A DNA stretch of 64,000 nt from positions 1 to 64,000 of the forward strand of contig CAAGEQ010000033.1 in the NCBI GenBank assembly GCA_900768915.1. Reading direction: 5' to 3'. Positions within the stretch are counted from its first letter, which is position 1. Every line of letters starts with the position of its first letter. The DNA comes from Candidatus Gastranaerophilales bacterium (GTDB lineage: Bacteria > Cyanobacteriota > Vampirovibrionia > Gastranaerophilales > Gastranaerophilaceae). This document shows positions 44,446-53,950 of the stretch, piece by piece. Under the pieces are notes generated by a model. It saw nothing but the letters and a program-made list of their open reading frames with translations, made no database searches and was not told where the DNA came from. The translations under genes and the position numbers were made by a program.

Positions 44446-45303
44446 TTACAGACATTTTGGATATGAACCTAAATACTTAAAAATTTTTGTATATTGTAAT
44501 ATTTCATTGATTGCAGATTTCACTTTTTCTTCATTTATATTTCCATCAAAATCAATGTAGAAACTATATTCACCAAAAACTTTTTTAGACGGTCGAGAAG
44601 AAATATACGACATATTTATTTCATATTTTTGCAAAATCTTTAATATTTCACACAAAGCACCAGACTTATTCTCTGTTGAAAAATTTATACTTGTTTTATA
44701 TTCACAATTTTGAATAGGTAACTCCATCTTACCAACTAACAAAAATCTTGTTTGATTAAATTTTTCATCATTAATACCCTCTGCAATAACAGGTTTGTTA
44801 TAATATTTCGCAGAATACAAACTACCAATCGCAGCAACCGTTTTATCCTCTGATAGCAAATTCTTCACAGCATTTGCAGTTGAAGATTCAGATTTATATT
44901 CAACATTATTTCCAAAAGTTTTAAATATATAATCAAAACATTGAGAAATTGCTTGTGGATGAGAAACAATTGTTTTAATATCTTTAATATTTTCAGCATA
45001 AGTAATCAAACAATGTTTGATAGGTATAACACATTCAGCCAATATTTTAACTTTTTCATCATTAACCCTAGAAATATTATCAATAGATTCTTTTACAATT
45101 CCCTCAATTGAATTTTCTATCGGTAAAACGGCTAGATTAAAATCACTTTCTAAATGTGATAATTCAGATGCAACAGCAGTAATTGTACGTTTTTCTACAT
45201 CAATATAATTTTGAAGATTAAATTTATTTTTTAGTTCCTCTTTTGCAACATCAGTATAAGATGTTTTTGGTCCTAAATAAAAAATCTTTTTTTCTTTGTC
45301 CAT
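44446..45303 (-). CDS. pheA: Prephenate dehydratase
   Basis: 285 residues: catalytic domain with Y-L-G-P-K-T-S-Y-T, P-I-E-N-S-I-E-G and the later N-Q-T-R-F (the T-R-F motif), then an ACT regulatory domain (about 205-280) with S-G-A-L-C-E and E-S/S-R-P-like S-S-R-P. It converts prephenate to phenylpyruvate and is inhibited by Phe through ACT. No chorismate mutase domain is fused. Shine-Dalgarno aggag precedes the ATG. Divergent from holA. Confidence 0.95.
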   Translation of the reverse strand: MDKEKKIFYLGPKTSYTDVAKEELKNKFNLQNYIDVEKRTITAVASELSHLESDFNLAVLPIENSIEGIVKESIDNISRVNDEKVKILAECVIPIKHCLITYAENIKDIKTIVSHPQAISQCFDYIFKTFGNNVEYKSESSTANAVKNLLSEDKTVAAIGSLYSAKYYNKPVIAEGINDEKFNQTRFLLVGKMELPIQNCEYKTSINFSTENKSGALCEILKILQKYEINMSYISSRPSKKVFGEYSFYIDFDGNINEEKVKSAINEILQYTKIFKYLGSYPKCL

Positions 45304-45353
45304 ACAAAATACTCCTATTTGAATATTTTACTACAAGAAGAATAATTTTGTTG

Positions 45354-45359
45354 TACAAT
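45354..45359 (+). promoter_or_regulatory. -10 box of a leaderless holA promoter
   Basis: TACAAT ends 6 nt before the ATG at 45366; ctacaa (45331-45336), 17 nt upstream, may be the -35. No Shine-Dalgarno. Confidence 0.55.
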
Positions 45360-45365
45360 GAAACT

Positions 45366-46325
45366 ATGGGTATATACTTTTTTTATGGGGACGAAGACTA
45401 TCTAATAGATGCTGAATTAAAAAAATTCAGAGATAAACTTGATGCCAATTTTTCGGCAATGAATTATACGACATATTCAAAACTCCCTTATGCTGATTTA
45501 ATATCTATAATAAGAACTCAACCAATGATGTTTGGCAAAATGATGATTGTAATAAATTGTCTTGACCTATTATCAGCCTCTCTTGATGATAAACAAATAA
45601 AAGAAATTTCATCTGCCTTAGAATGCAACACAGATATGCTTGATATATTTTTTGTTGCAAAATATCCAAGAGATGATAAGAAGAAAAAACCTGATACACG
45701 CAGAAAAATTTATAAATTATTATCTAAATATAACAAACAAGAATTTGCAACAATTCCAACATATAAAACAGCAGAACTTGTTAAACATATCAATGATATG
45801 GCAAAAGCAAAAAATATTAAAGTAAATAATGATGCAGCAATGCTTATAATTGAGAATAAAGGTAACAATTTAAGAGAGTTTGACGTTGAATTAGACAAAC
45901 TTCAACTATTAGCATACCCAAACAAAACTATTACAAAAGAAATGGTAAATGAAATCTGTATTTCTAATGAAGACATTTTTAATCTAACCGATTACATTAT
46001 GGCTGGAAACAAAGGAAAAGCCTTATTAGAAATGAAACGATTGCTAGATAAAAAACACCCATTAGAGATTTTAGCACCAGTTCAAACACTATTAAAAAAA
46101 TGGATATTTTTTAAACTTAATTCCAAAACAATGAGTTGTGCTGAAATGGGACACAAAATTGGAATGAATGAATTTGCAATCAAAAAGACTTTAGAAAAAC
46201 TAAAAAATATAAAAGTAAAAAATCTTGTTGATTTAAGAAAACATTTGACAGAGGCAGAATACAGAATAAAATCCGGACAAGCATATAGCCCAGAAGAGGA
46301 GTTAGAAAATGCTATTATCAGATAA
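45366..46325 (+). CDS. holA: DNA polymerase III subunit delta
   Basis: 319 residues. F-F-Y-G-D-E-D-Y-L-I (5-14) replaces the Walker A, as usual for HolA; an AAA+-like fold and a helical C-terminal collar domain (A-P-V-Q-T-L-L-K-K-W, A-Y-S-P-E-E-E-L) follow. It opens the beta clamp during loading. The frame is open to 45243 but the conserved start and the TACAAT box at 45354-45359 support 45366. It overlaps holB by 17 nt. Confidence 0.9.
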   Translation: MGIYFFYGDEDYLIDAELKKFRDKLDANFSAMNYTTYSKLPYADLISIIRTQPMMFGKMMIVINCLDLLSASLDDKQIKEISSALECNTDMLDIFFVAKYPRDDKKKKPDTRRKIYKLLSKYNKQEFATIPTYKTAELVKHINDMAKAKNIKVNNDAAMLIIENKGNNLREFDVELDKLQLLAYPNKTITKEMVNEICISNEDIFNLTDYIMAGNKGKALLEMKRLLDKKHPLEILAPVQTLLKKWIFFKLNSKTMSCAEMGHKIGMNEFAIKKTLEKLKNIKVKNLVDLRKHLTEAEYRIKSGQAYSPEEELENAIIR

Positions 46326-47154
46326 ATATCCATTTTTAACAAATTATTTTGAGAACAGCATAAATAACCAAAATCTAAGATTATCACATAGTTTGTTGCT
46401 ATACGGTAATGACTTAGAATCACAATATATTCTTGCAAAAGAAATTGCACGATTATTAAATTGTACTGGTGATAAATCTGATAACTGTCAATGTCTAAAT
46501 TGTCAATGGATTAGAGAAGAAACGCACCCTGCAGTATTAACAATTTCAAGAAAAGATAACAAACCATCTGACGACAATTCTACGACTGTAATTTCAGTTA
46601 AACAGTCTGAAATGATTAGAAATTCACTTTTAACAACCTCTGAATTTCATCGTGTTTTTATTTTTTGTGATAAAGACGATGACGGTAATATAAAAGGCTT
46701 AAATCGCTTTAATTTACAAGATGCTGCAGCAAACTCACTACTTAAAGTAATAGAAGAACCTAGTGAGAAAGTAACTTTCATATTTTTAACTCAAGATAAA
46801 AATGATTTAATTTCAACAATCATTTCACGTTCACAATGCTTCTTTGTTCCAACAAAAATTAGACAAGAATACAATTATGAACTAATTGAAGGTGTAATGA
46901 ACAAATACTGGGAAATCAAAAGAGCAGATGCTTTTAACGTATCCGAACAATTATCAAAATTATCTGATGAAGCAACACCACAAAAAGTTCTTGAACAACT
47001 TCAAAACTATATTCTTACAATATTAAAACAAAATCCAAAAGATACATTTTTTATTGATGATATGAAATCTATAGAACAAGCAAAAAAAGAAATAGCACTA
47101 GGTATGAAAAAAGATGTCGTATTTGATGAATTATGTTTAAAAATTATTCACTAA
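46309..47154 (+). CDS. holB: DNA polymerase III subunit delta'
   Basis: 281 residues. S-H-S-L-L-L-Y-G-N-D (modified P-loop), a zinc module C-Q-C-L-N-C-Q-W (with an upstream Cys), S-L-L-K-V-I-E-E-P and I-I-S-R-S-Q mark a clamp-loader subunit. The Walker A Lys is not in the usual place, as expected for delta'. Translationally coupled to holA, so both fixed clamp-loader subunits come from one message. Its end overlaps the convergent mrnC gene by 11 nt. Confidence 0.9.
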   Translation: MLLSDKYPFLTNYFENSINNQNLRLSHSLLLYGNDLESQYILAKEIARLLNCTGDKSDNCQCLNCQWIREETHPAVLTISRKDNKPSDDNSTTVISVKQSEMIRNSLLTTSEFHRVFIFCDKDDDGNIKGLNRFNLQDAAANSLLKVIEEPSEKVTFIFLTQDKNDLISTIISRSQCFFVPTKIRQEYNYELIEGVMNKYWEIKRADAFNVSEQLSKLSDEATPQKVLEQLQNYILTILKQNPKDTFFIDDMKSIEQAKKEIALGMKKDVVFDELCLKIIH

Positions 47155-47509
47155 AATACGTTGACTTAATATCTTCAATAATAGAATTTAACCTATCTTT
47201 ATCATTTATATACCAATAACCAATAAGTGCCTCAAAAGCAGTTGCTTGACGATATTCTGCTTGATTATTACGTCTTGCAATCGGAATTGGACAATTTCTT
47301 GCTCTACGTGCCAAATCGTGTTCTTCTTCTGTCAATTTATTATCCAAATAATTTAACATTTCGGCTTGATAAGCAGAATTTACTCTATCTGTCGTAATTT
47401 TATGCAATAACTTAGAATTTTGGGTTTTAAATACTGTATATTCTCTAACAAATAATTCCCAAACAGCATCTCCAATATGTGCATAATTTCTTAAATTCAT
47501 ATTATCCAT
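47144..47509 (-). CDS. mrnC: Mini-ribonuclease III
   Basis: 121 residues. The RNase III catalytic fold without a dsRNA-binding domain: Y-A-H-I-G-D-A-V-W-E-L-F (the conserved G-D-A) and A-T-A-F-E-A-L-I-G (E-A-L-I-G) supply the metal-binding acids. In Bacillus the enzyme matures 23S rRNA. No clear Shine-Dalgarno; a TAGTAT-like box lies 6 nt before the ATG, so this too may be leaderless. Confidence 0.92.
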   Translation of the reverse strand: MDNMNLRNYAHIGDAVWELFVREYTVFKTQNSKLLHKITTDRVNSAYQAEMLNYLDNKLTEEEHDLARRARNCPIPIARRNNQAEYRQATAFEALIGYWYINDKDRLNSIIEDIKSTYFSE

Positions 47510-47529
47510 AAACTTATACTACCACAAAA

Positions 47530-48681
47530 TCAAACAATTGCATTTGCAGCAACATAAGCAGTTGACCAACAATTTTGCAAATTAAATCCGCCACAAAATC
47601 CATCAACATCGATTACTTCGCCACAAAAATATAAATTAGGAACTTCTTTTGATTCCATTGTTTTAGAATTTATTTTATCAAGACAAACTCCACCAGCATT
47701 AACCGTTTCACCGTCTTTTTTAGTACCTTTGATTTGTATTTTATAATTATGAATTTTATCTAAAATCAAATCTCTCATTTTACCATTAACTTTGTGACAC
47801 TCTATATCACCAGATATATTGATATTTTTCAAAAAATAATCAACGAATCTAATTGGTAAAAATTCCGATAAAACATTTTTTATAAACTTATGAGGATTAT
47901 TATTTAATACTTGTTGAAAATCACCTAATGACTGACATAAATCAAAATTCAAACCAAATGGAAATTTATCTTTTGCCTTAATAGAAGATATTTTGTATAT
48001 CAAAGGACCAGAAATTCCAAAATGAGTATATAAAACATCTCCAACAAAACCAGTATCTTTATTCAATACATTTTTTATTGATGTACCCATCAATGGTTTA
48101 AAATTTTCTTCTGTCACGTAAGCAGTTAAAGATGGAACTATATCAACAATTGAAACCCCAATACGTTTTATCATATCAAAACCATTATGAGAACCTGTTG
48201 AATAAACCAATTTATCAAAATAATATGCTCCCATATCTGTAACTACTTTAAAATTTTTATCGGTTTCTATTCTTAAAGCCTTTTCTCTAATAAATTTAAC
48301 ATCTTTTAAATGTTCTAATAATTTAGTCTGAATTTCTTTTGCACTATTAGATTTCGGAAAAATCTTAAAATCATCTTGCATATATGTTTCGACTCCAATT
48401 TGTTCAAAAAAATCTAAAGTATCTGCAGTTGAAAACTTTGAAAAAATTGAATACAAAAATTTTTCACCACGTGGATAATTCTTTACCAATTCTTTAAAAT
48501 CATATTCAGCATTTGCAAGATTACAACGTCCCCCACCAGTAGGTAAAATAGTTCTTAATGGTGTAGAAAAATCAATAACAGAAACATTTATACTAGGATT
48601 AAACTGTTTTATAAAATACGCACAGGCACACCCAGCAGGACCACCACCAATAATTCCAATATTATATGAATCTTGTACCAT
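47530..48681 (-). CDS. HI0933/YhiN-family FAD-dependent oxidoreductase
   Basis: 383 residues. I-I-G-G-G-P-A-G-C-A-C-A (dinucleotide fold), T-G-G-G-R-C-N-L-A-N (family signature) and the C-terminal G-G-F-N-L-Q-N-C-W-S match the HI0933 family of unknown reaction. The N-terminus is set at ATG 48681, just before the fold begins; the frame reaches 48705. Either start overlaps the folK stop (48662), so they are cotranscribed. Confidence 0.88.
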   Translation of the reverse strand: MVQDSYNIGIIGGGPAGCACAYFIKQFNPSINVSVIDFSTPLRTILPTGGGRCNLANAEYDFKELVKNYPRGEKFLYSIFSKFSTADTLDFFEQIGVETYMQDDFKIFPKSNSAKEIQTKLLEHLKDVKFIREKALRIETDKNFKVVTDMGAYYFDKLVYSTGSHNGFDMIKRIGVSIVDIVPSLTAYVTEENFKPLMGTSIKNVLNKDTGFVGDVLYTHFGISGPLIYKISSIKAKDKFPFGLNFDLCQSLGDFQQVLNNNPHKFIKNVLSEFLPIRFVDYFLKNINISGDIECHKVNGKMRDLILDKIHNYKIQIKGTKKDGETVNAGGVCLDKINSKTMESKEVPNLYFCGEVIDVDGFCGGFNLQNCWSTAYVAANAIV

Positions 48682-49177
48682 ATAAACATACCGTTTCAGG
48701 ATCATCTATTTCATCATAAATGTCAGAAATAGATTTTTTCAAAACAGGGTGAACAAATGATGGAGCAATTTCCAACATTGGAACTAACATAAATGCTCGT
48801 TGGTGTATTCTTGGATGAGGTATAGTCAATTTCACACCATTTTCATTCTCATCAATTACTTTGTCATCATAAAACAAAATATCAATATCTATTGTACGGT
48901 CATTATAACCTGATTCATCTTCACGATTACGACCTAATTGAGATTCTATTCTATTGCAAACTTTCAATAATTGATACGGATATAATGATGTAGAAATACA
49001 AATAACAGCATTTACAAACCAATTTTCAGTTTTAAAATTCCAAGGTTCCGTTTCATAAAAAGAAGATGTACTAACCAATTTAATATTTTCTTCATTTGTT
49101 AAAAGACTCGTTGCTTGTTGAACAAAACCGACTCTATCTCCCAAATTTGAACCTAAACCCAAAAATACTATTGCCAT
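48662..49177 (-). CDS. folK: 6-hydroxymethyl-7,8-dihydropterin pyrophosphokinase
   Basis: 171 residues. L-G-L-G-S-N-L-G-D-R (6-15), Y-E-T-E-P-W (pterin and ATP contacts), E-x-x-L-G-R-N-R and D-R-T-I-D-I-D-I-L-F-Y (the two Mg2+-binding Asp) are all intact. It transfers pyrophosphate from ATP to the pterin in folate synthesis. No other folate gene is adjacent. Confidence 0.96.
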   Translation of the reverse strand: MAIVFLGLGSNLGDRVGFVQQATSLLTNEENIKLVSTSSFYETEPWNFKTENWFVNAVICISTSLYPYQLLKVCNRIESQLGRNREDESGYNDRTIDIDILFYDDKVIDENENGVKLTIPHPRIHQRAFMLVPMLEIAPSFVHPVLKKSISDIYDEIDDPETVCLYGTRFI

Positions 49178-49205
49178 TTTTTAATTCTATCCTCATTCAA
49201 AAATA

Positions 49206-49745
49206 TTATTTAATCAAAGCTTGAATTTCTTTGAAATTAGGGTGTTTTGAACTTCCTAACAATTCAAAAAGAACTGTTTCAACACAAGTAAGTTTAGCAC
49301 CATAATCTCTCATTAATTCTAATGCTGTTCTATAATCTTTAGAACTTCTACTAGAACAAGCATTCTTAACAACATAAACTTCATATCCTGCATCTAGTAA
49401 TGCTCTTGCAGTTTGATAAACACAAATATGAGTTTCAATACCAGTTAAAACAACTTTCTTACGATTTAAAGACTCTAATTTTGCTTTAATAGTATCAGTT
49501 GCTAATGCAGAAAAAGATGTTTTTTCTAAAATATTTTCAGTATTTAAATATTCTCTAACTTCTAAAATAGTAGAACCCAACCCATTTGGATACTGTTCTG
49601 AAGCGATAACTGGAACACCTAATATTTTTGCCGCCTTAGCCAAAATAGAGTTATTCTTTGCAATTTCCTCTCTATTTTTAAGCATTCCAACTAATCTATC
49701 TTGTATATCAATTAAGAAAAATAATGAATTTTCAGCATTAAGCAT
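49206..49745 (-). CDS. Isochorismatase-family cysteine hydrolase
   Basis: 179 residues. Catalytic triad visible: D in F-L-I-D-I-Q-D-R (residue about 13), K in L-E-K-T-S-F-S and C in G-I-E-T-H-I-C-V (about residue 108). Family members hydrolyse amides or enol ethers (nicotinamidase, isochorismatase, YcaC-like); the residues seen fit the YcaC-like group best. It starts 12 nt after ftsX ends, so it may be read from the same message. Confidence 0.88.
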   Translation of the reverse strand: MLNAENSLFFLIDIQDRLVGMLKNREEIAKNNSILAKAAKILGVPVIASEQYPNGLGSTILEVREYLNTENILEKTSFSALATDTIKAKLESLNRKKVVLTGIETHICVYQTARALLDAGYEVYVVKNACSSRSSKDYRTALELMRDYGAKLTCVETVLFELLGSSKHPNFKEIQALIK

Positions 49746-49757
49746 TTTAAATATCTC

Positions 49758-50666
49758 CTATACTTGTAAATGTTTCTTGATAGATAATAAACTACCACCT
49801 GCACCAAATAAAATACCAACACATAATAATGTTAATATAACCATATTTTCAGCCATTGCAGGAGCAGGTATTAAAAAGAACTTATGTACCGTTATCAAAG
49901 CATTTTGTACAAATTGCAATGGTATAAGTGCTATTACAGCACCAGTAAATCCATAAAACGCACCTTGCAATACCAAAGGTATTCTAATATACCAATTACT
50001 AACCCCCATCAATCGCATAATTTCTATTTCATCTTTACGAGATTGAATAACCAATTGAATAGTGTTGTTAATAATTGTTATTGTTAATATTGCAACAATC
50101 AATGTAACTAACAAAGTTGTTGTATTAACAACGTGAGTAATCAATTGTAATCGTTTGGCAAATTCTTCAGCATAGCCTGTTTTTTGTACATATCCATCAG
50201 TCTTAATTTGAGCCAAAACAGAATTAATATTCACAGGATTATCGACTTTTACGTGAAGAGTGTCCGGCAAAGGATTACTTATGTTAGGTAATTCAATATC
50301 CTTGCGTAAACTTTTCCAAGATGTTTCCTTTGGAATAAGTCTAACTCCAGAAACATGAGGTATTTTTGAAAACTTATTAGCAACCAATTTTGCTGGAGCG
50401 TCTTGTTTTAAATAAACGGAAATTTCTAAAACAGTGCCCAATTCATGAGCAAACTGAGACATAGAAATTGTCGTTCTAAATAATGCTCCAAATATTGATA
50501 AAATAGCAGCCATAGTAGTTATAATAACTAAATTCATAATACCCGTACGTTTAATATCATTTACGGCTTCCATTGTTATACGATAAACAATTCTAATGTC
50601 TGAAAGCCAATCTTTAGGAATATGTTCTTTTGCTTGTTTTTTTAACTTTTGTTTTTTACTATTCAT
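49758..50666 (-). CDS. ftsX: Cell-division ABC permease FtsX
   Basis: 302 residues with four membrane helices (one after the basic N-terminus, about 45-65, then three in the C-terminal 130 residues) and a periplasmic domain containing E-I-S-V-Y-L-K and P-K-E-T-S-W. It works with FtsE to activate cell-wall hydrolases at the septum. ATG 50666 is chosen: agga lies 5 nt upstream and the ATG overlaps ftsE by 8 nt; the longer frame (to 50708) lies inside ftsE. Confidence 0.93.
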   Translation of the reverse strand: MNSKKQKLKKQAKEHIPKDWLSDIRIVYRITMEAVNDIKRTGIMNLVIITTMAAILSIFGALFRTTISMSQFAHELGTVLEISVYLKQDAPAKLVANKFSKIPHVSGVRLIPKETSWKSLRKDIELPNISNPLPDTLHVKVDNPVNINSVLAQIKTDGYVQKTGYAEEFAKRLQLITHVVNTTTLLVTLIVAILTITIINNTIQLVIQSRKDEIEIMRLMGVSNWYIRIPLVLQGAFYGFTGAVIALIPLQFVQNALITVHKFFLIPAPAMAENMVILTLLCVGILFGAGGSLLSIKKHLQV

Positions 50667-51333
50667 AAGTTCCTGCCTGTACATCTCTAATAATTTCACC
50701 ACTATCAAGTGTTAAAACTCTTTTTCTAAAATAATTAACCATATTTTTATCATGGGTAGATACAATAATTGTAATACCTCTTTGATTAATTTGATCTAAA
50801 ATTTGCATAATTTCCAAAGAATTTTTAGGATCCAAGTTACCTGTAGGTTCATCAGCAATCAATAAAGGAGGTCCATTAACAATTGCTCTTGCAATACTAA
50901 CTCTTTGTTGTTCACCACCTGATAATTCTGATGGTTTAGAATTCATTTTATCTAACAAACCAACAACTTTCAAAGCACCAATAACACGAGAACTAATTTC
51001 CTTAGTACTCATACCAAGAGTTCTTATAACGTACGCAATATTATCATATACAGATATATCAGGAAGTAATTTGTAATCTTGAAATACAATTCCCATACAT
51101 CTTCTCAAATTTGGCACTTTATCAGAAGGCAAATTTGCAATATTGATACCACCAATAAGTACAGTACCACTTGTTGGTGTTTCTTCTTTATACAACAACT
51201 TCATAAGTGTTGATTTACCAGCACCTGATGCACCTGTCACAAAAACAAATTCACCAGACATAATGTCTAAATTGACATTTTTTAATGCATAATTATTTTT
51301 ATATTTTTTAGTTACTGCTCTTAATTGTATCAT
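50659..51333 (-). CDS. ftsE: Cell-division ABC ATPase FtsE
   Basis: 224 residues. Walker A G-A-S-G-A-G-K-S-T (34-42), Q-loop V-F-Q-D-Y-K-L-L-P, signature L-S-G-G-E-Q-Q-R-V and Walker B L-L-I-A-D-E-P-T-G-N-L-D (FtsE/MacB type) are intact. It forms the FtsEX complex at the inner membrane. It overlaps ftsX by 8 nt and begins inside the end of the transketolase gene (26 nt). Confidence 0.95.
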   Translation of the reverse strand: MIQLRAVTKKYKNNYALKNVNLDIMSGEFVFVTGASGAGKSTLMKLLYKEETPTSGTVLIGGINIANLPSDKVPNLRRCMGIVFQDYKLLPDISVYDNIAYVIRTLGMSTKEISSRVIGALKVVGLLDKMNSKPSELSGGEQQRVSIARAIVNGPPLLIADEPTGNLDPKNSLEIMQILDQINQRGITIIVSTHDKNMVNYFRKRVLTLDSGEIIRDVQAGTYE

Positions 51334-52264
51334 TTTTTATCTCAACTACCTTTTTAACTATTCCTTTTGAATTTAATCCAAAATAATCCATCAATTCACC
51401 TGCAGTGCCACTCATACCAAATTGGTCATTTATACCTAAACGAATAACTCTTGTTGGTAATTGTTCAGACAACAACTCACAAACAGCACTACCTAAAGCA
51501 CCTTTGATAGAATGATTTTCAACGGTAAGAACAAGTCCTGTTTTCTTCGCTGATTTAATAACAGCATTACCATCAAACGGTTTAACAAATGGCATGTGTA
51601 TCAATTCTGCATCAATACCTTGCTTTGCTAATTCATCAACTGCTTCAATACATTCTTGAAGAGTTTCACCATTGGTAATAATAGTAATATCAGAACCTTC
51701 TTTCATAATTTTTGCTTTTGGTGAAAGTTCCATACCATCTTCAAAAACATCAGGCAAACTCGCTCTTGCAACTCTAACATATACTGGGCCTTTATGCTCT
51801 GCAGCATATTTAATGGCAGCAAAAGTTTCAGCATAATCTGATGGAACAATAACTGTCATATTTGGTAAGTTTGCCATCAAAGCAATATCTTCCAATGCTT
51901 GGTGAGTAGCACCATCTTCTCCAACAGTAATACCACCGTGAGTACCGATTATTTTCACATTAAAGTTTGAATAACATACAGTATTTCTAACTTGATCATA
52001 AGTACGACCAGTAGCAAAAACTGCAAATGTCGTAGCAAAAGGAATTTTACCTGTTGTTGAAAGACCTGCTGCAGTATCAATTAAATCTTGTTCTGCAATA
52101 CCTATATCAAAAAATCTTTCAGGAAATTCTTTTGCAAATAATTTTGTTTGTGTTGATGCAGATAAATCCGAATCTAAAACCACTACATTACCATTAGTTT
52201 TGCCCAATTCAACAAGAGCTTTGCCGTATGCTTCTCTTGTAGAACGTTTTTTTGTTCTATCCAT
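51308..52264 (-). CDS. Transketolase, C-terminal half (split-type subunit)
   Basis: 318 residues: pyrimidine-binding domain with D-I-G-I-A-E-Q-D-L (catalytic Glu) and G-T-H-G-G-I-T-V-G-E-D-G-A-T-H-Q, and the C-terminal domain V-E-N-H-S. The TPP pyrophosphate domain is absent, so this is the C-terminal subunit of a two-gene transketolase; its partner is not in the window. The start is uncertain: ATG 52264 is used, but GTG 52270 lies 8 nt after aggag and may be the real one. Cotranscribed with ftsE. Confidence 0.88.
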   Translation of the reverse strand: MDRTKKRSTREAYGKALVELGKTNGNVVVLDSDLSASTQTKLFAKEFPERFFDIGIAEQDLIDTAAGLSTTGKIPFATTFAVFATGRTYDQVRNTVCYSNFNVKIIGTHGGITVGEDGATHQALEDIALMANLPNMTVIVPSDYAETFAAIKYAAEHKGPVYVRVARASLPDVFEDGMELSPKAKIMKEGSDITIITNGETLQECIEAVDELAKQGIDAELIHMPFVKPFDGNAVIKSAKKTGLVLTVENHSIKGALGSAVCELLSEQLPTRVIRLGINDQFGMSGTAGELMDYFGLNSKGIVKKVVEIKNDTIKSSN

Positions 52265-52437
52265 AATCACTAATAACACTCCTACTCTTTTTTTTAAGAG
52301 TATATCACAAAAAAAGAAAATTTCCCAATTGTTACATGATAGAAAACATTGTTAAAAGTTTAAAAATATATCTTTTAAGTCCATGTTTGTGATAATATAA
52401 AGACATAAATAAATTAGACAATAATTAAGAGGTTACA

Positions 52438-53880
52438 ATGGAAGATTTAAGAGAGAAATACGAAGTCGTTATTGGTTTAGAAGTTCACGCACAATTAAAA
52501 ACAAAATCAAAAATATTTGCACCAGATAGTACAGAATTTGGTAATGAACAAAATACTCAAATCAGTCCTATTACATTGGGTATGCCAGGAGTGTTACCTG
52601 TCCTTAACAAAGAATGTGTAAATATGGGTATAAAATTAGGTTTAGCACTTAATTGTGAAATTCCTGAAAGATGTAAATTCGATAGAAAACAATATTTCTA
52701 TCCAGATTTACCAAAAGGATACCAAATTTCTCAATATGATGAACCAATTTGTGTAAATGGACACTTAAACATCAACGGGAAACGTATCGGTATCACAAGA
52801 GCACACTTAGAAGAAGATGCTGGTAAGTTAGTTCACGTTGGTGCTAACGGTATTGCTGGTTCAACATACTCATTAGTTGACCTTAACAGAGCCGGAACTC
52901 CTCTATTAGAAATCGTATCAGAGCCTGATATGAGAAGTTCAGAAGAAGCTAAAAACTATATGGAAGAACTTAGAAACATTGTTCGTTACATCGGTGTTTG
53001 TGATGGTAACTTAGAAGAAGGTTCTATGAGATGTGATGCGAACATTTCAATCATGCCTAAAGGTTCTAAAGAATTTGGTACTCGTGCAGAAATCAAAAAC
53101 GTTAATAGTTTCAAAGCACTTCAAAGAGCAATTGAATACGAAATTGATAGACAAATTGAACTTGTTGAAGATGGTGAAGAAGTTGTTCAAGAAACAAGAC
53201 TTTGGGACGACGGCGAAGGCGTTACAAAATCTATGAGAGGTAAAGAAGATGCTCACGATTACAGATACTTCCCAGAACCTGATTTGATGCCATTATCAAT
53301 TTCAAGAGAATGGGTTGAAGATGTTAGAAAAACTCTTCCAGAACTACCTGCTCAAAAACGTGCAAGATATATGTCATTAGGTCTAAGTGAATATGATGCA
53401 TCTGTTATTGTTGAACAAATGGAATCAGCATTATTCTTTGACAAAACACTAGAACTTGGTGCTGATGCAAAACTTGCAGTAAACTTTATGATGGGACCTA
53501 TCGCTGCACACTTAAAAGAAGAACACATCAATATTACAGATACAAAATTAACACCAGAAAACTTGGCTGAATTATTAACAATGATTGAAAAAGGTACAAT
53601 CTCAAATAACATCGGTAAACAAATTATTATTGATATGATGAATGATGGTACACAAGCATCTAAAATTGTTGAAGCAAAAGGTTTGAGTCAAATTACTGAT
53701 GTTAATACAATCAGAAAAATGGTTGAAGAAGTTGTTAATAATAACCCTAACCAAGTAGAACAATACAAATCAGGTAAAACAAACTTATTTGGATTCTTCG
53801 TTGGTCAAGTTATGAAAGCAACTAAAGGCAAAGCTAATCCAAAAACTGTTAATGATATATTAAAAGAATTACTTGATTAG
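52438..53880 (+). CDS. gatB: Asp-tRNA(Asn)/Glu-tRNA(Gln) amidotransferase subunit B
   Basis: 480 residues, normal length. V-I-G-L-E-V-H-A-Q-L (12-21), P-G-V-L-P-V-L-N, Y-P-D-L-P-K-G-Y-Q-I-S-Q and R-A-G-T-P-L-L-E-I-V form the GatB core; the YqeY-like tail is present (I-I-D-M-M-N-D-G to L-L-D). With GatA and GatC it converts misacylated Glu-tRNA-Gln or Asp-tRNA-Asn. Shine-Dalgarno aagagg precedes the ATG; a terminator follows. Confidence 0.97.
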   Translation: MEDLREKYEVVIGLEVHAQLKTKSKIFAPDSTEFGNEQNTQISPITLGMPGVLPVLNKECVNMGIKLGLALNCEIPERCKFDRKQYFYPDLPKGYQISQYDEPICVNGHLNINGKRIGITRAHLEEDAGKLVHVGANGIAGSTYSLVDLNRAGTPLLEIVSEPDMRSSEEAKNYMEELRNIVRYIGVCDGNLEEGSMRCDANISIMPKGSKEFGTRAEIKNVNSFKALQRAIEYEIDRQIELVEDGEEVVQETRLWDDGEGVTKSMRGKEDAHDYRYFPEPDLMPLSISREWVEDVRKTLPELPAQKRARYMSLGLSEYDASVIVEQMESALFFDKTLELGADAKLAVNFMMGPIAAHLKEEHINITDTKLTPENLAELLTMIEKGTISNNIGKQIIIDMMNDGTQASKIVEAKGLSQITDVNTIRKMVEEVVNNNPNQVEQYKSGKTNLFGFFVGQVMKATKGKANPKTVNDILKELLD

Positions 53881-53899
53881 TTTAAAACATTCAAAAAAA

Positions 53900-53938
53900 T
53901 AAAATAACCGACAATTAAATTGTCGGTTATTTTTTTAT
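53900..53938. terminator. Bidirectional terminator after gatB
   Basis: Stem ataaccgacaa / ttgtcggttat (about 53904-53930) flanked by A and T runs; also serves the convergent gene ending at 53951. Confidence 0.9.
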
Positions 53939-53950
53939 CATTACCAAATA